A stretch of DNA of 64,000 nt from Pseudodesulfovibrio senegalensis (GTDB lineage Bacteria > Desulfobacterota > Desulfovibrionia > Desulfovibrionales > Desulfovibrionaceae), in NCBI RefSeq assembly GCF_008830225.1, contig NZ_WAIE01000002.1, forward strand, positions 372,001 through 436,000, given 5' to 3'. Numbering within the stretch: position 1 is the first letter of the stretch; every line of letters starts with the position of its first letter. A model generated the notes under the pieces. It was given only the letters and a program-made list of their open reading frames with translations, had not been told where the DNA came from and did no database searches. Positions 17,065-25,755 of this stretch are shown here, piece by piece. The translations under genes were made by a program, and so were the position numbers.

Positions 17065-18267
17065 CTAGGCCCGGGTCATGGCTTTTTCTCGTGTGGCCCT
17101 GTCCAGAGCCAGCACACTGTCTGCGCAGGCAACGTTTTCGTTGCCCACGGATTCAAGAGCGTGTTCGATCATGGCCGGAATGTCCATGTAACGGATACGC
17201 TCCTTGAGGAAAAGTTCCACGGCCACTTCGTTGGCCGCGTTGAGCGCGATGGTGTGTGCAGGGCCGGATTCAAACGCCTCCCGTGCAAGACGCAGGCAGG
17301 GAAAGGCCTGCATGTCCGGCTGCTCAAAGGTCAGGTTGCCCACGTCGGCAAGGTTCAGGCCGGGCATGTCCAGAGGCACGCGCCTGGGAAAGCACAGGCA
17401 GTGCGCAATGGGGATGCGCATGTCCGGCACGCCAAGATGCGCCAGTTGCGAGCCGTCCACGTATTCCACCAGCGAATGGATGATGCTTTGCGGATGGACC
17501 ACCACGTCAACCTGTTGCATGGGCAGACCATAGAGGTGACACGCTTCGATGATTTCCAGCCCCTTGTTCATGAGCGTGGACGAATCAATGGAGATTTTGG
17601 CTCCCATGTCCCAGTTGGGGTGGGCCAGCGCCTGATCACGGGTGACTGTTTCCAGAAATTTTCTGTCCCTGCCCCGGAACGGTCCGCCCGAAGCCGTGAG
17701 GATGAGTTTCTTAAGCTCGCTGTCGCCGTTGTGGCCCATGAGCCCCTGAAAGAGTGCGTTGTGTTCCGAGTCCACGGGCAGGATCACGGCACCGGATGCC
17801 TGACAGGCCTCGCGGATCAGGTGGCCGCCAAGCACAAGAGATTCCTTGTTGGCCAGTGCTATGGCCTTGCCCGCCTTTGCCGCGGCCAGCGTGGGCAGGA
17901 ACCCGGCGGCTCCCACGATGGTGGAGAGCACCAGGTCGGCCTGTTCCAGTTCCGCAAGGGTCACGTATGCCGTTGGTCCGGTGAGGATTTCCGGGGCGTA
18001 GCCCGAAGGCAGCAGGGTTTGCAGTTCATGGGCCACCTCGTCGGAGATGACCGCGAGATAGGGCGGACGGAAACGAGCGGCCTGTTTTGCCAGCAGCGTG
18101 GCGTTGGTGGCCCCGGCAAGGGCGGTGACGCGGAACATGGACTCATGCTGGCCGATCACGTCCAACGCGTTGGTGCCTATGGAACCGGTGGACCCGAGTA
18201 TGACTACCGCGCGGGGCCACGCAGGCATGTTTTCGGGAGTGGGCCAGGGGGAAATATATGTTTTCAC
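17065..18267 (-). CDS. dxr: 1-deoxy-D-xylulose 5-phosphate reductoisomerase
   Basis: It converts DXP to MEP in the non-mevalonate isoprenoid pathway with NADPH. The NADPH-binding loop GSTGSIG lies near residue 25, ALANKESLV near 140, and the metal-binding region includes DSEHNA. The 400-residue length is normal. It starts with GTG at 18267. It sits between cdsA and rseP with a short gap on each side, which is a conserved order with uppS. Together with uppS it supplies undecaprenyl phosphate for cell-wall synthesis. Confidence 0.96.
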   Translation of the reverse strand: MKTYISPWPTPENMPAWPRAVVILGSTGSIGTNALDVIGQHESMFRVTALAGATNATLLAKQAARFRPPYLAVISDEVAHELQTLLPSGYAPEILTGPTAYVTLAELEQADLVLSTIVGAAGFLPTLAAAKAGKAIALANKESLVLGGHLIREACQASGAVILPVDSEHNALFQGLMGHNGDSELKKLILTASGGPFRGRDRKFLETVTRDQALAHPNWDMGAKISIDSSTLMNKGLEIIEACHLYGLPMQQVDVVVHPQSIIHSLVEYVDGSQLAHLGVPDMRIPIAHCLCFPRRVPLDMPGLNLADVGNLTFEQPDMQAFPCLRLAREAFESGPAHTIALNAANEVAVELFLKERIRYMDIPAMIEHALESVGNENVACADSVLALDRATREKAMTRA

Positions 18268-18293
18268 GACAGTTCCCGTGTATGTTTTGGCGA

Positions 18294-19100
18294 TTACCCG
18301 AAAAACGGGTGGATGGTGCGCAGCAGGGCGTAAACGGGCACCACCAGCAGCAGGCTGTCCACTCTGTCCAGCAGACCGCCGTGGCCGGGCAGTATGCTGC
18401 CCGAGTCCTTGACGGCAAGGGCGCGCTTGAGCGCGGATTCAAAGAAGTCGCCCATTTGTGCCGCAATGTTCAGGGCCGCGCCCAGCAGAGGCCATGCCCA
18501 TACCGGTCCGTTGCCAAGGGAGAGGCCCATGATGGTGGTAACGAGCATGCAGGCCGCGAGCCCGCCAAGACTGCCTGCCCATGATTTCTTGGGGCTGACC
18601 GAAGGCCATATCTTGCGTTTGCCGATCGCTGTGCCCACGTAAAAGGCGGCCGTGTCCGTGAACACTGCGGCCAGAAGCACGAGGAACAGTTCGGCCCGAT
18701 TGAAATTCATGAAGAAATGGAAATTCAAGGGAATGTATATCAGCCCGCACAGGAAAATCATGGGTGTGCGGAAATCCGTGGTTTCAGGGTTTCTGCTGTA
18801 GCGGATGAGAAAGGCCATGCCCGCGGCCCAGAATCCGCCCATGAGGCAGAGCAGAACCCAGGTGTTGCTTTCCAGCTTGAAGGAAAGCAGCAGGGGCAGC
18901 GTGCACAGGGCGGCCAACACCTTGTGGAACAGGCCCGGGCCGGCTGTTTTGAACAGACCGTGAAACTCCCATTGGGCAAGGATACAGAACAGGGTCAGAA
19001 TGATGAACAATGTCCATCCCTGCATGGCAATGGCCAGCAGGGGCACTACAGCCAGCAGCAATCCGGTTGTCACTCGCGTCCGATTTGCGGAAAAGTCCAT
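18294..19100 (-). CDS. cdsA: phosphatidate cytidylyltransferase
   Basis: An integral membrane enzyme that makes CDP-diacylglycerol from phosphatidate and CTP. The 268-residue protein has about seven to eight hydrophobic segments and the C-terminal CdsA signature around LKRALAVKDSGSILPGHGG, which is followed by LDRVDS. It lies between uppS and dxr, 26 bases from dxr and about 98 bases from uppS. Confidence 0.93.
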   Translation of the reverse strand: MDFSANRTRVTTGLLLAVVPLLAIAMQGWTLFIILTLFCILAQWEFHGLFKTAGPGLFHKVLAALCTLPLLLSFKLESNTWVLLCLMGGFWAAGMAFLIRYSRNPETTDFRTPMIFLCGLIYIPLNFHFFMNFNRAELFLVLLAAVFTDTAAFYVGTAIGKRKIWPSVSPKKSWAGSLGGLAACMLVTTIMGLSLGNGPVWAWPLLGAALNIAAQMGDFFESALKRALAVKDSGSILPGHGGLLDRVDSLLLVVPVYALLRTIHPFFG

Positions 19101-19198
19101 ATAATTCCTGTGTGCTTTACCGGGTAACCCCGCATGTTACTTGACTTGATTCTTAGTAAAACATTCGGGCGGCCCCGGCAACCATACTGCATTCGGGG

Positions 19199-19927
19199 TT
19201 ATTTATCGTCTTGTTCCAGTTGCTGGCCGGTCTTGCCGAATCGGCGCTGGCGAGAGTTGAGATCGGCAATGGCCGCGTCCAGATGGTCCGGTGTGAAGTC
19301 CGGCCAGAGCACGTCCGTGAAATAAAATTCCGAATATGCGGTCTGAAAAAGCAGATAGTTGGAAATGCGGATTTCCCCGCTGGTGCGGATGACCAGATCC
19401 GGATCGGGCTGGCCTGCGGTGAACAGCTCCCGGCTCAGGGCCTGCTCGTCAATCTGTTCCGGGGCAAGTCCCTGCTGCACGAGACGTCGGCAGGCACGGA
19501 CTATTTCATCGCGTCCGCCGTAGTTCAGGGCCAGGTTCAGGGTCATGCCCGCGCAGCCTGCGGTTTTTTCCATGACTCGTTTGAGCACGGTGCGCACGGC
19601 AAGCGGCAGGCCGTCCACATCGCCCAGAACTTTGAGCCGGATATCCTGTTCAAGGAGCTGCTTCTGTTCGTTCTTCAGGAACGAGGTCAGCAGGTCGAAG
19701 AGCGTGCCCACTTCTTCCTTGGGACGCGCCCAGTTCTCCTTGGAAAAGGTGTACAGAGTCAGGTGGCGCACGCCGATTTCACGGCAGTGCGTGACAATGG
19801 CGCGGGCCGCTTCGGTCCCGGCCTTGTGGCCTTTGGTCCTTGGCAGCCCGCGTTTCGTGGCCCAGCGTCCGTTGCCGTCCATGATGACGGCAATGTGCGC
19901 AGGGATTGTTCCGGTGGTGGCGGTCAT
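19199..19927 (-). CDS. uppS: undecaprenyl diphosphate synthase
   Basis: A cis-prenyltransferase that makes C55 undecaprenyl diphosphate. The N-terminal motif HIAVIMDGNGRWA holds the catalytic Asp; LNLALNYGGRDEI and the C-terminal RTSGEIRISNYLLFQTAYSE segment follow in the usual order. The length of 242 is normal. Its ATG overlaps the stop of frr by one base (TGATG), so translation is coupled. Confidence 0.96.
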   Translation of the reverse strand: MTATTGTIPAHIAVIMDGNGRWATKRGLPRTKGHKAGTEAARAIVTHCREIGVRHLTLYTFSKENWARPKEEVGTLFDLLTSFLKNEQKQLLEQDIRLKVLGDVDGLPLAVRTVLKRVMEKTAGCAGMTLNLALNYGGRDEIVRACRRLVQQGLAPEQIDEQALSRELFTAGQPDPDLVIRTSGEIRISNYLLFQTAYSEFYFTDVLWPDFTPDHLDAAIADLNSRQRRFGKTGQQLEQDDK

Positions 19928-20481
19928 CAGATTTCGAGGATTTCCTTTTCCTTGGCCTCAAGGGCTGCATCGGCCTGCTTGACGAAATCGTCGGTCAGCT
20001 TCTGCACGTCGTCCTGCCCCTTGTGCAGGTCGTCCTCGGTGATGTCCTTGTCTTTTTCCATTTTCTTGAGGGATTCGTTCATGTCGCGGCGGACATTGCG
20101 TACCGCGACCTTGGCGTCTTCAGTGTACTTTTTGGCCACCTTGACCAGTTCCTTGCGGCGTTCCTCGGTCAGGGGCGGGATGCTGATACGGATGATCTTG
20201 CCGTCGTTGACCGGGTTGAGGCCGAGGTCGGATTTCTGAATGGCCTTTTCCACGCTGCCGAACGCGCCTTTGTCCCAGGGCTGGATGGTCAGTGTGCGGG
20301 AGTCCGGCACGGAAACCGAGGCCAACTGGTTGAGGGGAGTCGACGTGCCGTAATAATCGACTTCGATGCCGTCCACGAGCGAGGCGCTGGCCCGGCCGGT
20401 GCGGAGCTTGGCAAATTCCTTTTCCTGTGCGCCCAGCGCGCCTTCCATGCGTTTTTTCCCGTCACTCAGAACAGATTGCAT
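19927..20481 (-). CDS. frr: ribosome recycling factor
   Basis: RRF splits post-termination ribosomes together with EF-G. The 184-residue protein has the family patterns [20 protein letters not shown] and [31 protein letters not shown] precedes the ATG. It lies one base after pyrH and overlaps uppS by one base, which indicates one transcript. Confidence 0.97.
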   Translation of the reverse strand: MQSVLSDGKKRMEGALGAQEKEFAKLRTGRASASLVDGIEVDYYGTSTPLNQLASVSVPDSRTLTIQPWDKGAFGSVEKAIQKSDLGLNPVNDGKIIRISIPPLTEERRKELVKVAKKYTEDAKVAVRNVRRDMNESLKKMEKDKDITEDDLHKGQDDVQKLTDDFVKQADAALEAKEKEILEI

Positions 20482-20482
20482 T

Positions 20483-21205
20483 CTAGTCTCCTCCTTGAAC
20501 GATCGTTCCTATGTTCTCGCCGCCGGTGACCTTGAGCATGTTGCCTTCCTTGAACAGGTTGAACACGATGATCGGCAGGTCGTTGTCCCTGGCCATGGAG
20601 ATGGCCGTGGAGTCCATGACCCCGAGACGTTTTTCCAGAACCTCGATGAAGGTGACCTTGTCGTACTTGACGGCGTCGTCGAACTTCACGGGGTCCTTGT
20701 CGTATACGCCGTCCACCTTGGTGGCCTTGAGAATGGCTTCGCACTTGAGCTCCAGGGCTCTCAGGGCTGCGGCCGAGTCCGTGGTGAAATACGGGTTGCC
20801 CGTGCCCGCCGCACAAATGACCACGCGCCCTTTTTCAAGGTGGCGGACGGCCCGTCTGCGGATATACGGCTCTGCGACTTCCTTCATGTCAAAGGCGGTC
20901 ATCACGCGGGTCTGGCAGCCATGGTTTTCCAGCGCATCCTGCACGGCCAGTGCGTTCATGACCGTGGCGAGCATGCCCATGTAGTCCGCCTGGGCGCGAT
21001 CCATGCCCTTGGCGCTTGCAGAAAGTCCCCGAAAGATATTGCCGCCGCCGATGACCAGAGCGATCTGGACTCCGGATGCCGCCACCTCGGCGATTTCCTT
21101 GCAAAACTGACCGATGGCCTGAGGTTCGATTCCGAACTGCTGCTCACCGGCGAGCGCTTCACCGCTCAGCTTGATCAATACCCGCGAAAACCGCATTTTG
21201 TCCAT
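20483..21205 (-). CDS. pyrH: uridylate kinase
   Basis: The hexameric bacterial UMP kinase. Motifs include [12 protein letters not shown] at the N-terminus, [10 protein letters not shown] near residue 60 and the ATP-binding [13 protein letters not shown] near 135. The length of 240 is normal. The ATG at 21205 is used because AGGTGA lies five bases upstream. It follows the tsf terminator by 65 bases, so it may be the first gene of the pyrH-frr-uppS-cdsA-dxr-rseP-tsaB transcript. Confidence 0.96.
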   Translation of the reverse strand: MDKMRFSRVLIKLSGEALAGEQQFGIEPQAIGQFCKEIAEVAASGVQIALVIGGGNIFRGLSASAKGMDRAQADYMGMLATVMNALAVQDALENHGCQTRVMTAFDMKEVAEPYIRRRAVRHLEKGRVVICAAGTGNPYFTTDSAAALRALELKCEAILKATKVDGVYDKDPVKFDDAVKYDKVTFIEVLEKRLGVMDSTAISMARDNDLPIIVFNLFKEGNMLKVTGGENIGTIVQGGD

Positions 21206-21269
21206 ACTTTCACCTGTCTGTCAATAGGTTTGCACCGCTTGGGCCGGTGGCCCCACGGATCGTTCAAGT

Positions 21270-21297
21270 CCAAAAAAAACGGGCCTTGCGGCCCGTT
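21270..21297 (-). terminator. rho-independent terminator after tsf
   Basis: An 8-bp stem (AACGGGCC with GGCCCGTT) and the tetraloop TTGC are followed on the minus strand by TTTTTTTG. It lies six bases past the tsf stop and separates ribosomal rpsB-tsf expression from pyrH. Confidence 0.93.
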
Positions 21298-21303
21298 GTA
21301 TTC

Positions 21304-22113
21304 TTATTCGGCGTCGTCGCCAAGCGCCAGCCTGACGAAGCCGCCGATGCTGGCGTCTTTTTCTTTGAGCAACTGTTTGATGCTCTTCTTGTCTTCCTTG
21401 ATGAACGGCTGTTCGGTCAGGCAGACTTCCTTGTAGTATTTGTTCAGGCGGCCCATGACGATCTTCTGGGCGATCTCTTCGGGCTTGCCTTCGTCCATGG
21501 CCTGCTTCAGGTAGATGGCCTTTTCCTTTTCCAGGTTTTCCTGGGGCAGCTCGTCGGGGACGAGGCATACCGGGTTGGCTGCGGCCACCTGCATGGCGAT
21601 GTCCTTGCTCAACTCGTCGTCGCCGCCCTTCATGTCCACGAGCACACCGATCTTGTTGTTGGAGTGGATGTACAGGCCCAGCTTGCCGTCGGTGGTCAGC
21701 TTGGCAAAACGGCCGACGCCCATGTTCTCGCCCAGCTTGGCGATGAGGTCGGTCACGTCTGCGGCGTCGCCCAGATCATCGGCATTGCCGGCGGTTACGT
21801 CCATGCCGGCGACCTTTTCGGCCAGTTTGTCGGCAAAGGCGCGGAAGTCTTCGTTCTTGGCCACGAAGTCGGTTTCGCACTTGAGTTCCACCAGCGCACC
21901 GGACTTTCCGTCCGCGGCGATGAAGTTGGCCACGATGCCTTCGGACGTGGCGCGTCCGGCCTTTTTGGCGGCCTTGGCAAGACCCTTTTCGCGCAGATAG
22001 ACAACGGCCTTTTCATGGTCGCCGTCGCTTTCCACCAGGGCTTTCTTGCAGTCCATCATTCCTGCGCCGGTCTTTTCGCGCAGTTCCTTTACCATAGCAG
22101 CGGTAATAGCCAT
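21304..22113 (-). CDS. tsf: translation elongation factor Ts
   Basis: EF-Ts is the guanine-nucleotide exchange factor of EF-Tu. The 269-residue protein starts MAITAAMVKELREKTGAGMM, has the family segment GIVANFIAADGKSGALVE and the core ELKCETDFVAKN. Residues 1-55 form the UBA-like N-terminal domain. GGAGGAACATA precedes the ATG at 22113. It follows rpsB by 31 bases and ends at a strong terminator. Confidence 0.97.
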   Translation of the reverse strand: MAITAAMVKELREKTGAGMMDCKKALVESDGDHEKAVVYLREKGLAKAAKKAGRATSEGIVANFIAADGKSGALVELKCETDFVAKNEDFRAFADKLAEKVAGMDVTAGNADDLGDAADVTDLIAKLGENMGVGRFAKLTTDGKLGLYIHSNNKIGVLVDMKGGDDELSKDIAMQVAAANPVCLVPDELPQENLEKEKAIYLKQAMDEGKPEEIAQKIVMGRLNKYYKEVCLTEQPFIKEDKKSIKQLLKEKDASIGGFVRLALGDDAE

Positions 22114-22144
22114 TATGTTCCTCCAGAACCCGTTTGAAATCGTG

Positions 22145-22966
22145 TTACGCCTTGGCGGCTTCTTCGGTCTTTTCTTCGGCCTTGGGAGCCTCTTTCTTCG
22201 GAGCTTCAGCCTTGGGGGCTTCTTCCTTCTTGGGAGCGGCCTCGGCCTTTTTGGCGGCCTTGGCTTCTTCGGCAACGTCCTTGGCCCGAGCGGCGCCTTC
22301 AAGGCAGGCATCCGCAATATGGGTGGCGAACAGCTTGATGGCGCGGATGGCGTCATCATTGCCCGGGATGATGAAGTCGATCACGTCGGGGTCGCAGTTG
22401 GTATCGGTAACGGCCACCACCGGGATGCCCAGCTTGCGGCATTCCTGAATGGCGATGTGTTCGCGCTTGGGGTCAACCACAAAGGCGACCGCCGGGGGCT
22501 TGGTCATGTCCTTGATGCCGCCCAGCGCGAGGTTCAGCTTTTTGACTTCGCGGCTCATGTGCACGATTTCCTTTTTGGGGAACTTGCTGATGGAGCCGTC
22601 TTCGAACATTTCTTCCAGCTTCTTCAGGCGTTCGATGGAGCGCTTGATGGTCTGGAAGTTGGTCAGGGTGCCGCCCATCCAGCGGTGGGTGACGAAGAAC
22701 ATGTCGGAGCGTTGGGCTTCCTTGGAAACGGATTCCTGAGCCTGACGCTTGGTGCCGATGAACAGCACCTTGCCGCCTTCAGCGACCTTTTCGGCGATGA
22801 AATCGTGCGCCGTGCGGAACATCTTCACGGTCTGCTGCAGGTCGATGATGTGAATGCCGTTGCGTGCGCCAAAGATAAAGGGGCGCATTTTGGGGTTCCA
22901 ACGGCGGGTCTGGTGACCAAAGTGGACGCCGGTCTCCAGCATCTGCTTCATGGTTGCGTAAGCCAT
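22145..22966 (-). CDS. rpsB: 30S ribosomal protein S2 with charged C-terminal tail
   Basis: S2 binds the 30S head-body junction. The 273-residue protein begins [20 protein letters not shown] and holds [17 protein letters not shown] and [19 protein letters not shown]. Beyond about residue 230 it has a low-complexity Ala, Lys, Glu and Pro tail, so it is some 30-40 residues longer than the E. coli protein. AGGAGGAATT precedes the ATG at 22966. It heads the rpsB-tsf pair. Confidence 0.97.
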   Translation of the reverse strand: MAYATMKQMLETGVHFGHQTRRWNPKMRPFIFGARNGIHIIDLQQTVKMFRTAHDFIAEKVAEGGKVLFIGTKRQAQESVSKEAQRSDMFFVTHRWMGGTLTNFQTIKRSIERLKKLEEMFEDGSISKFPKKEIVHMSREVKKLNLALGGIKDMTKPPAVAFVVDPKREHIAIQECRKLGIPVVAVTDTNCDPDVIDFIIPGNDDAIRAIKLFATHIADACLEGAARAKDVAEEAKAAKKAEAAPKKEEAPKAEAPKKEAPKAEEKTEEAAKA

Positions 22967-23010
22967 AATTCCTCCTGGGTTTTTCCTCCATTCCGTCTCC
23001 AGAAAACCAA

Positions 23011-23027
23011 ACCCGAAACAACTCGGG
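23011..23027 (-). promoter_or_regulatory. hairpin in rpsB leader or rnj 3' region
   Basis: On the minus strand CCCGA and TCGGG form a short stem with loop GTTGTT, followed by TTTGGTTTTC. It lies 45 bases upstream of the rpsB ATG and about 155 bases past the rnj stop. It could be a weak terminator for rnj or part of an S2 autoregulatory leader. The evidence does not decide between them. Confidence 0.4.
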
Positions 23028-23181
23028 CACCCGGAGTTCGCACGGAATGTGTGAATTTTGAGTCGGGGTCTTTTACCGGATGCTCCGGCGCAAGGCAAGT
23101 AAAAAATGTGTGACGCGCTGTTTGAATGGCACCATGCACGACTCGGCCGCGGCCTCAGCTGTCCTGTGAACAGACACCACC

Positions 23182-24837
23182 TTATATGGTAATGACCAGC
23201 GGCACGACCACGGGATCGCGGTCCAGAATCTTGCGGAAAAAGCGGCGCAGGGCAGAACGGATGCGTTCCTTGAGGCGTTTTGTTTCGCCGGGCGGAATGT
23301 TTTCGAACACGTCCAGCACGATGCATTTGGCGTCTTCGATGAAGTGGGCGTACTGTTGCTCGAATACGAAGCCTTTGGTCACGATGTCCGGGCCGATGGA
23401 GATTTCGCCGCTGGCCTCGTCCACCACCAGCAGAACGATCATGATGCCCTGTCCGGCCAGAAGCTGGCGTTCCTTGAGCACGGTCTGGCCCACGTCGCCC
23501 ACGCCCTTGCCGTCCACGAGAATACGTTCGGCGTCGATGGGATGCTCCATGCGGATGCCGTCTTCAAGGAAGGTTACGGGCTGGCCGTTTTCCACCACCA
23601 GCGCACGTTCGGGCGCGACCCCGCATTCCAATGCGAGCCGCCGGTGTTTGACCAAGTGCCGGTATTCGCCGTGCACCGGGATGAAATACTTGGGTTTGAC
23701 CGTTTCGAACATGATGCGCAGTTCTTCGCTGTGGGCATGGCCCGAGGCGTGGATGCCCTTGACCTTTTCGTAGACCACTTCCGCGCCGAGGCGGTAGAGG
23801 TTGTTGATGACTTTGGTGATGGCCTTGACGTTGCCGGGAATGAAGCGCGAGGACAGCAGCACGAGGTCGCCTTCGTGCACGTTGAGTTGGCGGTGTTCGT
23901 CCGAGGCCATGCGGGAAAGCGCGGCAAGGGGCTCGCCCTGCGAGCCGGTGACCAGCATGACGATGCGCTCGTCCGGGTAGTCATCCACCGCGTCGATGGA
24001 AATGTATGTGCTGGCAGGCACGCGCAAATGACCCATCTCGCGGGAAAATTCTATGTTGCGTATCAGGCTTCTGCCGCTGACAGCCACCTTGCGGTTGCAG
24101 GCCTCGGCAATGTCGAAGACCTCCTGAATGCGCTGGATGTGGCTGGAAAACAGGGAGACCAGAATGCGGCCGCGCGCCTTGTTGAAGACCTCGCGCAGGC
24201 TGGATTTGATTTCGCGTTCGGTCAGGGAGAACCCGTCGCGCTCCACGTTGGTGGAGTCGGAGAGCATCAGGGTTACGCCCGGAGCGGAAAAGCGGCGAAA
24301 TGCCTTGAGGTCGGTTGCGTGCCCGTCCAGCGGATTGCGATCGATCTTGAAGTCGCCGGTATGCACCACGCGGCCCACCGGGGTTTCGATGCCCAGCCCG
24401 TATCCTTCGATGATGGAGTGGCAGACCGGGAAAAAATGAAATTTGAGATCGTCCATGACCACGGCGTCCGAGGCCGTGACCGGACGCAGGTCCGCATATC
24501 GGTCCAGGTTGTGTTCCCTGAGCTTGTTTTCAACCAGTCCGAGGGTGAATTCCGAGCCGTATACAGGAACGTCCACATGTTGCAGCAGCCATGGCAGCGC
24601 GCCGATGTGATCCTCGTGCCCATGGGTGAGCACAATGCCCTTGAGCTTTTCCTTGTTTTCCAACACCGAATCAAAGCAGGGGATGACCACGTCCACCCCG
24701 TACAGGGCATCGTCCGGGAACATGAGGCCGCAGTCGACCATGGCAAGGGCCTTGCCGGTCTCGTAGAGCATGCAGTTCATTCCGATCTCGCCGAGTCCCC
24801 CCAGCGGGGAAAGGGTCAGCGACGCCTTGTCAGCCAT
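23182..24837 (-). CDS. rnj: ribonuclease J
   Basis: A metallo-beta-lactamase/beta-CASP ribonuclease with endo- and 5'-3' exonuclease activity in mRNA decay and rRNA maturation. Motifs: [13 protein letters not shown] near residue 75, HTGDFKID near 165, [11 protein letters not shown] near 195, [10 protein letters not shown] near 320 and the beta-[15 protein letters not shown] near 390. The 551-residue length is normal. It starts eight bases before the end of plsC, so the two are co-translated. In this window it stands beside polynucleotide phosphorylase (pnp), giving decay enzymes of both directions. Confidence 0.95.
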   Translation of the reverse strand: MADKASLTLSPLGGLGEIGMNCMLYETGKALAMVDCGLMFPDDALYGVDVVIPCFDSVLENKEKLKGIVLTHGHEDHIGALPWLLQHVDVPVYGSEFTLGLVENKLREHNLDRYADLRPVTASDAVVMDDLKFHFFPVCHSIIEGYGLGIETPVGRVVHTGDFKIDRNPLDGHATDLKAFRRFSAPGVTLMLSDSTNVERDGFSLTEREIKSSLREVFNKARGRILVSLFSSHIQRIQEVFDIAEACNRKVAVSGRSLIRNIEFSREMGHLRVPASTYISIDAVDDYPDERIVMLVTGSQGEPLAALSRMASDEHRQLNVHEGDLVLLSSRFIPGNVKAITKVINNLYRLGAEVVYEKVKGIHASGHAHSEELRIMFETVKPKYFIPVHGEYRHLVKHRRLALECGVAPERALVVENGQPVTFLEDGIRMEHPIDAERILVDGKGVGDVGQTVLKERQLLAGQGIMIVLLVVDEASGEISIGPDIVTKGFVFEQQYAHFIEDAKCIVLDVFENIPPGETKRLKERIRSALRRFFRKILDRDPVVVPLVITI

Positions 24838-25558
24838 TGTTCACCTCGGCCATCATCTTGCGGTATTCCTCGTTCATCATGGAATACAAATCTTCCTTGA
24901 GCTTGTCACGTTCCTTGAGGGTATATGCCGAAGGGTCGATGGCGGGCAGGGCCTTGACCCTGACCACATTCTTGTTGCGGACCCAGAGCTTGCCCTTGGG
25001 CAGTACGTTTCCCGTGTTGGCCAGCACGATGGGCACCACAGGCAGCCCGCTCTTGAGGGCGATGATCATGCCGCCGGTCTTGAATTCCATGAGCTTGTCG
25101 AGGTTCTCGTTGCGTGTGCCTTCCGGGAAAATGAGCGGAGAAATGCCATTCTTGATGCGTTCCACGGCTTCACCGAGACTTTTCATGGCCGCGCGCCGGT
25201 TGCTGCGGTCAACGCAGATGTGCCCGGCCGTGCCCAGCGCCGTGCCGTACACAGGGACATCGAACAGGCTTTTTTTGGCCACAAAGCGGATGTTGTTGTC
25301 CCAGAGCAGTTTGAAAAGCACGGGAATGTCCACAAGGCTCTGGTGGTTGGCGATGAATACGTAGTGGCCGTGCGGGTCAATGCCGGAAAGGTCTGCGTCT
25401 ATCTTGACTCCGGCTATGTTGAGCAGGGTGCGTGCCCATTTTTTGCCCGGGACGTTTTGTTCCTCGGACGTGCAATTCTCGTCCATCCGGGATTGCAGCC
25501 AGCTGTAGTAGACTGTGAGGGGGATGAGCAAAAAGAAAAAGAGAATGGCGCGAAACAT
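24830..25558 (-). CDS. plsC: 1-acyl-sn-glycerol-3-phosphate acyltransferase
   Basis: It makes phosphatidate from lysophosphatidate. The 242-residue protein has an N-terminal membrane segment (residues 1-18), the catalytic NHQSLVD (H-X4-D) near residue 72 and FPEGTRN near 145. It overlaps rnj by eight bases. The product phosphatidate is the substrate of CdsA, encoded further along the same strand. Confidence 0.93.
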   Translation of the reverse strand: MFRAILFFFLLIPLTVYYSWLQSRMDENCTSEEQNVPGKKWARTLLNIAGVKIDADLSGIDPHGHYVFIANHQSLVDIPVLFKLLWDNNIRFVAKKSLFDVPVYGTALGTAGHICVDRSNRRAAMKSLGEAVERIKNGISPLIFPEGTRNENLDKLMEFKTGGMIIALKSGLPVVPIVLANTGNVLPKGKLWVRNKNVVRVKALPAIDPSAYTLKERDKLKEDLYSMMNEEYRKMMAEVNNG

Positions 25559-25698
25559 TGGCTATCCTTGTTGATTTATCGACTTCGCATTGACTAGCCG
25601 AAATTCGGCCGTGAAACAAGTCCATGAAACGGGTGCATCGCGCTGCCGTTTTCTTTCCTGCTGACGACCTGATTATGTTACTTGAAGAATTGCGGCAT

Positions 25699-25732
25699 GA
25701 AAAAAAAGGGCGGCGAATGGTTTCGCCGCCCT
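25699..25732 (-). terminator. rho-independent terminator after EF-G-like gene
   Basis: An 11-bp stem (AGGGCGGCGAA with TTCGCCGCCCT), tetraloop and minus-strand TTTTTTTTC run lie 24 bases past the stop of the EF-G-like gene. Confidence 0.93.
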
Positions 25733-25755
25733 GATGGTTGCGGTTCGCGTGGGGC

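Noticed and set aside
19124-19202. Inverted repeat AACCCCG...CGGGGTT between cdsA and uppS
   Set aside because: The arms are short and about 55 bases apart, with no T run; probably chance.
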